From assembly GCA_016793885.1 (NCBI GenBank), contig JAEUHE010000061.1:1-64000 (forward strand): a stretch of DNA of 64,000 bases, given 5' to 3'. The DNA is from Verrucomicrobiales bacterium. Its GTDB lineage: Bacteria; Verrucomicrobiota; Verrucomicrobiia; Limisphaerales; UBA11320. Made by a program: the position numbers and the translations under genes. Positions 34,292-42,263 of the stretch are shown piece by piece. Numbering within the stretch: position 1 is the first letter of the stretch; the number at the start of each line of letters is the position of its first letter. The notes below the pieces were generated by a model. That model saw only the letters and a program-made list of their open reading frames with translations, searched no databases and was not told the origin of the DNA.

Positions 34292-34777
34292 GGTTGGCTA
34301 GAGCATTGCTAAGTACTGATCGTTGAGAGCCTTCCGTTCCGGTAACAGCAGGAAAGCTCGTTTTCCGAGGCAAATCAACCCTAGATCCGGCTGACCGCAA
34401 GATTCTTGAGAAACTTAAGCAAGTCTTAGTTTTTGCAAAACCTGCGAAATGCAATGCGAGACATTGGTCATCCCGCAAAATGCAATGCGAGACGTGCAGA
34501 CTGTCCAGCACAACTGACAGCGAAAGGCGCAGTGGCAGTCAGGCATCGGAGCTAGGATATTTCGTCCGGTGCTGTTTTGGGAGCCTTCGGAACCTGAACG
34601 ACGAAACATCACTTCCTTCCGAACGGTTGAGCGCTCTGGACCCCGTGGGGCGGGGGGGAGAAGGATTTCGTTTCGGCACGAATGTTGCAGTTCCGTGGAC
34701 AATATCCGTTGGAGGCAGCGCCAACGCAACCCGATGAACGAATGTTGATCGATCCAGCCACCACACCGAGAGCCGCT
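34292..34777. promoter_or_regulatory. Divergent control region with 31-bp-spaced direct repeats
   Basis: This is the region between the kinase operon (-) and the Rieske oxygenase gene (+). AAATGCAATGCGAGAC occurs at 34447-34462 and 34478-34493, exactly 31 bp apart, i.e. three helical turns on one DNA face. That is what a dimeric or tandem activator site looks like. No recognised regulator matches it. The remaining sequence shows no RNA gene or strong hairpin. Confidence 0.5.
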
Positions 34778-35887
34778 ATGTCCACCCAAACCCTACCCTC
34801 CCCCGACGTGGGGCGTAATACCTTGACGCAGCCTGATATTCGCAAAGTGAGAATCTGCCCCGATTTTTGGTATCCCGTGGCATGGTCGCGCGAACTGCGA
34901 GTTGGCAAGGCGCACGCCACCTCGTTTGCCGGGCAACCTGTGGTTCTGGTCCGGGGTGAAGCGGGAGATGTTTTTGCGCTCGAGAACCGTTGTGCGCATC
35001 GCCAGGTTCCGCTGCATCTGGGGGTGGTGGAGGACGAATGCATCCGGTGCACCTACCATGGATGGAAGTACAATGCCGACGGCCGGTGCGTGGCGGTTCC
35101 CTATCTGGAAAAATGCAGCCTTCGCCCCGGGAATGTTCGCAGCTATCCGTGTCGGGAAGCGTATGGGATGATCTTTATTTTTCCAGGCGATGTGGCCAGT
35201 CCGAATCGGGCCGACTTTCCCGAAATTCCGACCGCTGCGAATCCCGATTATAAAACCCGTCGATTGGATAGCATAGTGGGGTGCCACTTCACCTTCATGC
35301 ACGAGAATCTCATGGATATGAACCATCAGTTCCTGCACCGCAGCCTGATGGGCGGCATCAAGACCACCTTGCTGGACACGCGTGTGGGGAATGATTGGAT
35401 CGAAGCGGACTACACCTTTTCCCGTCCTCGAGGGAAACAGCCTTTGGGAGAAAAGCTCATGTTGGGCAAACGAAAAACATCGGGGCAGGACTCACGCGAT
35501 GTCATGACGATCCTGACTAAATACCCTTACCAGTTGCTGCGGTTTACCACGGGAGGCAGCCAGAAGCCCGTCCTCGATTTGTGGAACGTGTATGTTCCGC
35601 AGGACCTGGAGCAGCGCACCAATCGCACTTTTGGTCTCATGATGATCAAACGGCCTTCTGTTCCGGGTTTGATCGAGTTGTTCTGGCCATTCATTGTGTG
35701 GTTCACCAACGGAATTTTTCTGCAAGATCGTCGGATCTGCGAGTTGGAGCAGGCCGCCTTCGATCGTCAAGGGGCCGATGCGAACCAGGAAATTTTCCCT
35801 CTGATTGTTTCCCTCAGAAAAGTCCTGACTGCGAACAGTGTGTGTTCTGATGTTCACGCGGATGAGAATGGCTCCGAATCTCCCTGA
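34778..35887 (+). CDS. Rieske oxygenase, VanA/pheophorbide a oxygenase-like
   Basis: 369 aa from ATG 34778; ATGs at 34742 and 34682 are in frame and cannot be excluded. Rieske cluster ligands C72-x-H74 and C91-x-x-H94 (CTYHGW). The mononuclear iron site is ENLMD180MNH183QFLH187, the D-x2-H-x3-H arrangement of vanillate O-demethylase-type oxygenases. It differs from the GbcA-like enzyme at 15340 both in this motif and in length. Such enzymes demethylate or hydroxylate aromatic or tetrapyrrole substrates with electrons from a separate reductase, which is not encoded nearby. The C-terminal ~60 residues are hydrophobic in part (LIELFWPFIVWFTNGIF), suggesting membrane association as in plant-type PAO proteins. 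Substrate unknown. Confidence 0.83.
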   Translation: MSTQTLPSPDVGRNTLTQPDIRKVRICPDFWYPVAWSRELRVGKAHATSFAGQPVVLVRGEAGDVFALENRCAHRQVPLHLGVVEDECIRCTYHGWKYNADGRCVAVPYLEKCSLRPGNVRSYPCREAYGMIFIFPGDVASPNRADFPEIPTAANPDYKTRRLDSIVGCHFTFMHENLMDMNHQFLHRSLMGGIKTTLLDTRVGNDWIEADYTFSRPRGKQPLGEKLMLGKRKTSGQDSRDVMTILTKYPYQLLRFTTGGSQKPVLDLWNVYVPQDLEQRTNRTFGLMMIKRPSVPGLIELFWPFIVWFTNGIFLQDRRICELEQAAFDRQGADANQEIFPLIVSLRKVLTANSVCSDVHADENGSESP

Positions 35888-35960
35888 TGGACCTGGGGCC
35901 AGCCCCCAAGCATCTGGTGAGATTGAGAAAGAGGGAGGGGGCGGTGAGGGTGAAAACAGA

Positions 35961-35998
35961 CCGGCCGTTGAATCCTGCGAACAGGATCCAACGGCCGG
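35961..35998. terminator. Strong bidirectional hairpin
   Basis: CCGGCCGTTG (35961-35970) pairs with 35989-35998. After one mismatch ATCCTG (35972-35977) pairs with CAGGAT (35982-35987) around a CGAA tetraloop. It lies 74 bp past the oxygenase stop and 22 bp past the stop of the convergent surface-protein gene. Confidence 0.75.
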
Positions 35999-36020
35999 GT
36001 GAACTTAGGTCAGATCAGGC

Positions 36021-39000
36021 TTATTCCTGGATCCGATAGAACTTGCGCGTTCCGGGTGTGGCAGCCTGGTAAGGGCTGGCCGGGTTTCCGGCCACGGCAG
36101 TCCACGTGGTGAGGTCGGTCGATTCCTGGAGCACTCCAGTGCCGACCCAGCTGATCACGACTTGGCCGCCCGCGAGGACCGGGGCGTTGAACCGGGCCTG
36201 AGGCGCCGGAGCGAGCGAGGACAGGAACTCGGCCGGGATCGGTTTCAAGGAACCCGCGGGGGTGGTGTCCGTCTCTTCTCGCCAGGCCACTTCGACAAAG
36301 TCTCCGCCGCCGCCCTCTTTGTTGAGGACTTCGATGAAGTACTTTTGTCCTCCGATCAGCGCCTGCGGAGCGGAGGTTTCGGTGACTCCTTCGGCCGGCT
36401 CCTTGAAGCCTTCACAGCAGGCGGCTTCGAAGGCGATCTGGGTGGTCGCCGTGCTTTCGTCACCGCTGAGGAGGAGTTCGGAAGCGTCGTCGCTTCGGAG
36501 GAAGAACGTGTAGTTGCCGCTCTTAGGAGGAGTGATCCAACCATAGATGCGAACGCCGTAGTCCGAACCGAGGTTGCGAGGTCCAAACGCCGGGTTGCTA
36601 TTCCAGTCCCCGGCGGTCAGCGCCAGGGTGCTGAAGTTGGTGAGAACCAGGTTGGTGTAGACCCCGTTGGGGTACTGCGCGTCGGTGCGCAAGCTGTCAA
36701 CGCTAGTGCCGGGGATCTTGGCGTAGAAGTCCAGGGCCAAGGTTCCCGGTGTCAGCACGTAAGACTTGAAGGTCGTGCTGTTCGGTTGAATGAGGTTTTG
36801 GCTCGCGCGTTGGTCCTTCACCCCGCTGATGCTGAGGGTGTAGGAGGTGTTGGGCGCGAGTCCGGTGGTGATCACGTCGAGGACGGCGGGATCGGTGGTC
36901 AAGGCCACGCCGGTGGCGGTTACGCCTTTGTCGAAGACGTAGTTGGCCGGTACGCCGGCGGTGTCGGGCGACACCCATCGGTCGAAGGCGACCCGCACGC
37001 GGGAAGCGCTGGCATCGGCCGTCACGTATTGGATGGTGGGAGACGTCAGATCAGCCGCGACGGTGAGCGCCACATTGACCGTGGTGAGGTTCAGCAGGGG
37101 ATGACTGATCTCGAGATGGTAGGTGCCCGAGTCTTCCAGAGTTCCCTGGGCGATCACCAGGGTGGGAGAGGTGACCCCCTGGGGGTAGTGAGGGGTGCCA
37201 TCTTGGTTGTTCGCTGCTTCGATGGCGACGCCATCCTTGAACCATTGAAAGGTGTTGGGATAGCCCGTCACGGTGGCCGCGATGGTGATGGTGCTGGCTT
37301 CCACTGCATTGAGGGTTTCCGGAGGCTGCTGGGTGATGACTGGGTTTACCCACGACGCGCTCCAGTGCTGCCGGATTTGGTCGGCGCTCAGCGTGCTTTG
37401 GTAGAAGGCAACTTCATCGATCGTACCGTTGTAGGGCACGGATCCGTTGAAGCGGCTGCCGATTTCAAGCGGCTGGCTGAGGTTGTTTCGATGCGGTCCG
37501 TTGACCGTTGCACTGGCTGTGTCATCCACGCCGTTGACATAGATCTTGGCGATGGTGTTCCCGTCCCAGGTCACCACGACATGGTCCCATCGGCCGGCCG
37601 TCGGGGCGGTTCTTCCTTGAATGAAGAGCACCGTTTCAGCGAAGCCGAGATGAGCTTCCCATCCATTGACGTTGAAGCCCTGGTAAACCGCCCAGCCGGC
37701 GCGGCCGGTGTTACGGTTTTGGGTGCCGATGACTGCACGGGCAATGTTGCCCGAGACATTCGGCTTAGCCCAGAACTCAACCGAGAACGGTCCGGTCGGG
37801 TTGTGGTTGGGAGTGTAAGGAACCACGGCATTGGCGACGGGGCTGGCGGAGCCGCTGAAGGTCGCGGCCAAGTCAGGGATTGTGTCCTGTCCGGGCACGC
37901 CGAGACCAACGGTGCTGGCATAGACGCCGTCATGTCCGCCGGCGTAATCCTTGAGAACAGTTCCGGCGGTCTCGTTGAGTCGCCAGTAGCTGACCGGGTG
38001 GTCAGCCAGCACGAAGGAGGCGTACTTGTCGTCGGCCGGCGGGGCCGCGAAGTTCACGGTGAACGGATCGCTCGTGATGCTGCCTTGGGGATTGGAGACC
38101 GTGACGGTGTACTCACCTGAGGAGGCAACGGTCGAGTTCATCACAGTGAACGAAGCCGTGGCGGCTGATGGATTATCCAGGATAGGATTTCCGTTCAGCT
38201 TCCACTGGTAGGACAAGGGAGCTGTTCCCGAGGCGTTGACGCGGAACACGGGGGCGCCGCCCGCCAGCAGGTTACGCGTGCCGGAGGGGGAGGCTTGGAT
38301 GGTGGGGGCAGTGACCGCGGTGCCATAGATGAAACGGGAGTTGTGAACGGCGATGGCGCTCTCGGAGAGAGCATCGCTGTAGATCGCGATTTCATCGATG
38401 GTGCCGTTCCAGGCATTCGCCGGGAGTCCTTCGTTGTTGACACCGATGGAGCCGATGTTGGCTTGGAGTCCCGAGGTGGTGCCGAAGCTAGCATGATCCT
38501 TGGTACCCAGGGAGACACCGTCGACGTAAGCCGTCACTTTTCCGGCCGTGAAGACGAAGGCGACGTGTGCCAGGCGACCCAGCAGTGAGGGCGAGACGGA
38601 CCAGCTGGCGGTCACGGCTGCGTCATTGCGATAGACGAGCGCGGTGCCATCGGGGCTGGCTTCGAACGCGTAATAAACCGTGGCGGGGTTGGCCGCCACG
38701 GAGAACAGCGTTTTTGGATTCTGTGTCACCGGGCTGTCCAGGTAGACGAGCGCTTCGATGGTGCCGGTGCCGTCGGTGAACTCGAAACCGGTATTGGCCG
38801 CGAGCATGGCATCTCCGTCACCCTTCAGTCTGAGGGCGCGCTGTCCGTAGGATCGGTTGGAGCGGCCGTCGAAGGAGGCGGTGCCTTTGAGCTCCGCGCC
38901 CGCGCCGGCGTTCTTGACGTTGGTCAGGTTGCCGCCGCCGTCCCCATCCACTGGGAAGAAGGCGATAAGACTCGACTCGGCCTGGATGGCGCTGCGGAAG

Positions 39001-40124
39001 AACTCGTTGTTCTCGGTCTGGTTCGGAACCACCGTCAGGGTGGCATCCGGCGTGGTGGTAGTGACCGTTCCATCACTTACCGAGACGCTGTAGACCTTGC
39101 CGCTGTCCGCCGCGGTGACCGCGGGGATGTAGTATTCGGAAAGGGTTTCACCGGGAAGATCGACTCCGTCGCGCTTCCACTGGAAACTGTTGTCCGGGCT
39201 GAGCGTCGTGATGACTTCGAACGGGGCAGGGCCGCCGCTCCAGACGGTCATGGATTCAGGGCGCTTGATGAAGCCGGGTCCTGCGGGAAGGACCAGGAGA
39301 TCGCTGGGCTGGAAGGCGCCCGGAGCGAAGGTTGAATAGCGCAACTCATCCAGATAGCCGTTGAAGGGGTTGCCGGTGTCTTGTCCGGAACCGATATAGG
39401 GGACCGTCCCGGTGATGGGACCCTGGTCGTACGCGGCACCATCTCCGCTAGGCACCCCGTTGACGTAAAAAGTACTGACTCCGTTGTCATTCACCACCGC
39501 CACATGGATCCAGCGGGTCTTGTCGGACACCGCGGGTTCACCGATCTGGAAATTGCTTTCCGGCGTGGGTCCGATGGCATGGGCCGAGATGATCACCGTG
39601 TCCGTTTCCGCATTGTACGTGGTACGGAAGGCTGCTCCGCGGGGAGTTCCGCCGAAGTGTCCGGTGCCGGTGCTCATGAACTGAGAGGTCTGGCGATTCC
39701 CCGAGCCGCCGTTGCCCACAGGCAGCACCCAGCATTCCATGACCCAGTTGGTGGCGGGCAGGCTCCACTGGCTGGCGGGAGGTACGGTATTGTTGGGACC
39801 TTGAATCCACATTCCAGAGTTGCCACAGCTGAAAGACCCCCATCGCGTGGAGAAGGTACTGGTGGCACTGGTTCCTCCCAGCGGGCCGCCGGCGGCGACC
39901 GCCGAGATGACGGCAGCCGTGAGGCCTCCGCCACCTGCGCCGTCCTGACACCCAGACGAGAAGGCGGCGTTAAAAGGATGATTGCTTCCGCTGGAATCTG
40001 CCATCAGGCCAGCTTCGCCGGCTCGAATCCAGGAGTAGGGAGTCACCGCGGCCGAAGCTGATCCCGCCATCAGGCAGGTGAGCAGCGCGACCCCGGTGGT
40101 TAAGCTCGATTGTTTTCTTTTCAT
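36021..40124 (-). CDS. Giant surface protein: three LamG domains, Ig-like repeats, PA14 domain
   Basis: 1367 aa from ATG 40124 (an ATG two codons earlier, 40130, is equally possible); signal peptide MKRKQSSLTTGVALLTCLMAGSASA. Three concanavalin/LamG sandwiches (about res 40-285, 380-600, 700-935), each ending in 'NGTIDEVAFY'-like or 'NGYLDELRYS'-like strands and carrying 'VTAYVDGVSLG' or 'AKIYVNGVDD' strands. They alternate with Ig-like domains (FQWKRDGVDLPGE, YQWKLNGNPILDN, FQWFKDGVAIEA). Next comes a fibronectin-like/Big unit (about 1030-1120), then a PA14 domain (about 1129-1292; YGVRIYGWITPPKSGNYTFFLRSDDASELLL). The C-terminal module ends FYRIQE. Carbohydrate or surface binding at the cell exterior is the likely role. 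The gene is monocistronic. Confidence 0.88.
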   Translation of the reverse strand: MKRKQSSLTTGVALLTCLMAGSASAAVTPYSWIRAGEAGLMADSSGSNHPFNAAFSSGCQDGAGGGGLTAAVISAVAAGGPLGGTSATSTFSTRWGSFSCGNSGMWIQGPNNTVPPASQWSLPATNWVMECWVLPVGNGGSGNRQTSQFMSTGTGHFGGTPRGAAFRTTYNAETDTVIISAHAIGPTPESNFQIGEPAVSDKTRWIHVAVVNDNGVSTFYVNGVPSGDGAAYDQGPITGTVPYIGSGQDTGNPFNGYLDELRYSTFAPGAFQPSDLLVLPAGPGFIKRPESMTVWSGGPAPFEVITTLSPDNSFQWKRDGVDLPGETLSEYYIPAVTAADSGKVYSVSVSDGTVTTTTPDATLTVVPNQTENNEFFRSAIQAESSLIAFFPVDGDGGGNLTNVKNAGAGAELKGTASFDGRSNRSYGQRALRLKGDGDAMLAANTGFEFTDGTGTIEALVYLDSPVTQNPKTLFSVAANPATVYYAFEASPDGTALVYRNDAAVTASWSVSPSLLGRLAHVAFVFTAGKVTAYVDGVSLGTKDHASFGTTSGLQANIGSIGVNNEGLPANAWNGTIDEIAIYSDALSESAIAVHNSRFIYGTAVTAPTIQASPSGTRNLLAGGAPVFRVNASGTAPLSYQWKLNGNPILDNPSAATASFTVMNSTVASSGEYTVTVSNPQGSITSDPFTVNFAAPPADDKYASFVLADHPVSYWRLNETAGTVLKDYAGGHDGVYASTVGLGVPGQDTIPDLAATFSGSASPVANAVVPYTPNHNPTGPFSVEFWAKPNVSGNIARAVIGTQNRNTGRAGWAVYQGFNVNGWEAHLGFAETVLFIQGRTAPTAGRWDHVVVTWDGNTIAKIYVNGVDDTASATVNGPHRNNLSQPLEIGSRFNGSVPYNGTIDEVAFYQSTLSADQIRQHWSASWVNPVITQQPPETLNAVEASTITIAATVTGYPNTFQWFKDGVAIEAANNQDGTPHYPQGVTSPTLVIAQGTLEDSGTYHLEISHPLLNLTTVNVALTVAADLTSPTIQYVTADASASRVRVAFDRWVSPDTAGVPANYVFDKGVTATGVALTTDPAVLDVITTGLAPNTSYTLSISGVKDQRASQNLIQPNSTTFKSYVLTPGTLALDFYAKIPGTSVDSLRTDAQYPNGVYTNLVLTNFSTLALTAGDWNSNPAFGPRNLGSDYGVRIYGWITPPKSGNYTFFLRSDDASELLLSGDESTATTQIAFEAACCEGFKEPAEGVTETSAPQALIGGQKYFIEVLNKEGGGGDFVEVAWREETDTTPAGSLKPIPAEFLSSLAPAPQARFNAPVLAGGQVVISWVGTGVLQESTDLTTWTAVAGNPASPYQAATPGTRKFYRIQE

Positions 40125-40130
40125 AGGCAC

Positions 40131-40632
40131 CGTATTAGTTTTTCGGTTGGATACAACTGCAGGGAGGTCCCATGAATCGTGCCCGGGGAGTAGGCAGTGA
40201 TTACGCCACCGGGTGGAAACTGGGAACTCCCGGTATGAGTTATCCTGTTGAAAATGCGTGAAGCGCGCAAGCCTATTCTAGGAGTTGGGCTTCAATTGTT
40301 TTCCCATTGAAACTGAATAATTCCCAACATCATGCCGTCCGCGACACCCGGATTCGACATCGGCCGCTCCGAGGTGTAGGGATTCCTCCCGCGAGACGGG
40401 ATGCCAAGATCACCGCCGACCAGGACGGTTTCTACAGTCTCTAAAGCCGGGGCAGCCACTGAAGGTTTCGGGAACGCAGCACTAGGGTCAAGGGGGCAGG
40501 GGCGGCGGTCCGAAAGGCGCGCTGGGCGCGGGCTTTAACCTCAACGTCCTTTAGGACGGGGCTACCAAGGACCAGGAAAGGCAAGCGGCTGATACCTGCG
40601 AGACGTCCTTCGGAGATTTCGTCGGACTTGTC
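40131..40632. other. 502-bp gap upstream of the LamG protein gene
   Basis: No gene is supported. It includes the LamG gene promoter region (a sigma-54-like TGGC-N8-CTGC lies on the minus strand at 40194-40208, weak) and a small CGTCC-ttta-GGACG hairpin at about 40545-40558 downstream of ccoG. The middle part (40320-40500) is featureless to me and might be decayed coding sequence. Confidence 0.4.
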
Positions 40633-42144
40633 TCAACGCGGTCCCACGAAGATGGTCTTGACCGTTTCCAGCAGCTTGTCCCCCGAATAAACACCTACTT
40701 GGATCGGAGTGTTCACGCCGGTCAGAACGTTCGGTGGCAACTCAATCAGCACGGAGCTCTGCAATAGGTTTTCCTTGGGTAGCAGGAGTTTGCTGCCACT
40801 CATCACGTTCAGTTTCCCATCGAGGTGGTGGAGCCGCAGTTCGATGGGGATATCATGGCTGGTTTTGTTGACGATCTTGAGAGTGTAGAGGTTGCTCAGC
40901 TTCCCATCGGCAGTTTGCTGGAACATGGCTCCCGGAGCCCGGAAGAGTGTTGTTTTGACATCGGCGCGCGTGAAGAGCAGGACGAGGAAGAGGGTGATGA
41001 GTCCGCTCAGGACCACGGAGTAGATCTTCATCCGCGGGGTGAAACGCTGAGGCTCGCCTCGTTCGATGTTGTTCGAGGAGGCAAATCGGATCAAGCCCCG
41101 GGGTCGATGGATCTTCTCCATCACGGAGTCGCAGGCGTCGATGCAGGCCGTGCAATTGACGCACTCCATCTGCGTGCCATTTCGGATGTCGATGCCGGTC
41201 GGACAGACCGACACACACTGGTGGCAGTCAATGCAGTCGCCGGCACCCAACTCGGACCGCTTTTGAATCGGTTGATCCCGGTGCAATGGGGCCCTTTTCT
41301 CGCCGCGCTTGTGATCGTAGTTCACGACCAGGGTGTTTTCGTCGAGCAGAGCCGATTGAAACCTTCCGTAGGGGCAGATAAAGGTGCAAGCCTGCTCGCG
41401 GAACCGGGCGAAGATCGCGTAGAAGATCAAAGTGAAGGCGATCATCATGGTCAGCCCGGAGAGATGCCGTCGTGGGTCGTCCGTCACGATCGCGATCAGC
41501 CGGTCGCTCCCGATGATGTAGCTGAGCAGGGTGTTTCCGATCAGAAAGGAGAGGGCGAAGAACACTACTTGTTTTGCTCCTTTCACCAGGAGCTTTCGCA
41601 CGGTCCAGGGAGCTTGGTCCAGCGCGCGTTGTTGGTGGGCGTCTCCTTCGATCAGGTATTCAATCTTCCGGAACACCATCTCCATGAGCAGAGTCTGCGG
41701 GCAGGTCCAACCGCACCAGAGGCGGCCGAACGCGGTTGTAAAAACCATGATGCTCATGAAAAAGATGAGCATGGCGACCGCGAAGATGAAGGTGTCCTGG
41801 GGCCAGAAAATCTGACCCAGGATAGAAAATCGCCGATCGATGATGTTGACCATGAGCAGGGGGTTGCCGTTGATCCGGATAAAGGGACCAGCGAACATGA
41901 TCGTGAGGAGCGCCCAGCTCAAGTACGTGCGCCCGCGATAGAATCTTCCGCTGGGTTTCTTGGGATAGATCCAGCGACGGCTGCCGTCCTTGTCCGCGGT
42001 GGCCAGATGGTCGCGAAAGTCCTGCCAATCAATGTTCTGGGTGAAGTCGGCGGAGCCTGGGCACGCGGGTGTCGCGGAATGGGGGGGGACATTCGGCCTG
42101 GGGGAAGGCTCTGAACCGGATCGCTGCGGATTCTTAATGCTCAT
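40633..42144 (-). CDS. ccoG: Cytochrome c oxidase accessory protein CcoG
   Basis: 503 aa polyferredoxin-type membrane protein (FixG/RdxA), needed for maturation of cbb3-type oxidase through copper reduction. About five membrane segments (for example 74-92, 115-138, 191-213, 229-247, 372-390). Conserved CGWTCPQ at 144-150 and CTFICPYGRFQ at 253-263. Two [4Fe-4S] motifs: C304-x2-C307-x2-C310-x3-CP and C328-x2-C331-x2-C334-x3-C338. The C-terminal ~110 residues form the periplasmic Ig-like FixG domain. No ccoNOQP, ccoS or ccoI is within this window, so it is separated from its usual cluster. A perfect 6-7-6 inverted repeat sits just upstream. Confidence 0.95.
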   Translation of the reverse strand: MSIKNPQRSGSEPSPRPNVPPHSATPACPGSADFTQNIDWQDFRDHLATADKDGSRRWIYPKKPSGRFYRGRTYLSWALLTIMFAGPFIRINGNPLLMVNIIDRRFSILGQIFWPQDTFIFAVAMLIFFMSIMVFTTAFGRLWCGWTCPQTLLMEMVFRKIEYLIEGDAHQQRALDQAPWTVRKLLVKGAKQVVFFALSFLIGNTLLSYIIGSDRLIAIVTDDPRRHLSGLTMMIAFTLIFYAIFARFREQACTFICPYGRFQSALLDENTLVVNYDHKRGEKRAPLHRDQPIQKRSELGAGDCIDCHQCVSVCPTGIDIRNGTQMECVNCTACIDACDSVMEKIHRPRGLIRFASSNNIERGEPQRFTPRMKIYSVVLSGLITLFLVLLFTRADVKTTLFRAPGAMFQQTADGKLSNLYTLKIVNKTSHDIPIELRLHHLDGKLNVMSGSKLLLPKENLLQSSVLIELPPNVLTGVNTPIQVGVYSGDKLLETVKTIFVGPR

Positions 42145-42178
42145 ACTGTCAGTTCGGTCAACCGACCGTGTTGACAGT
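42145..42178. promoter_or_regulatory. Inverted repeats directly upstream of ccoG
   Basis: GTCAAC (42157-42162) - 7 nt - GTTGAC (42170-42175) is a perfect operator-like palindrome. ACTGTCA (42145-42151) and TGACAGT (42172-42178) form an outer pair starting right at the ATG. It is not a canonical FNR box (TTGAT-N4-ATCAA). Confidence 0.45.
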
Positions 42179-42263
42179 GGGTAGTGAGCCGCCGCCTGCC
42201 CAAAAGTTACACTGGATTTGATGGCCTAAATGCGTCGGACGTACGTCCGGCCACCGCCATAGG

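Noticed and set aside
36162-38120. 652-codon open frame on the plus strand inside the LamG protein gene
   Set aside because: It is antisense to a clear domain-rich protein, has no recognisable family and has the composition of a GC-rich shadow frame.
40194-40208. Sigma-54-like TGGC-N8-CTGC upstream of the LamG gene
   Set aside because: Only a partial consensus match; a similar match at 9776-9790 shows it arises easily by chance in this composition. No enhancer-binding regulator is nearby.
40825-42114. 429-codon plus-strand frame over ccoG
   Set aside because: It is the antisense of the conserved CcoG protein; its His/Asp/Gly-rich translation is typical of a mirror frame.
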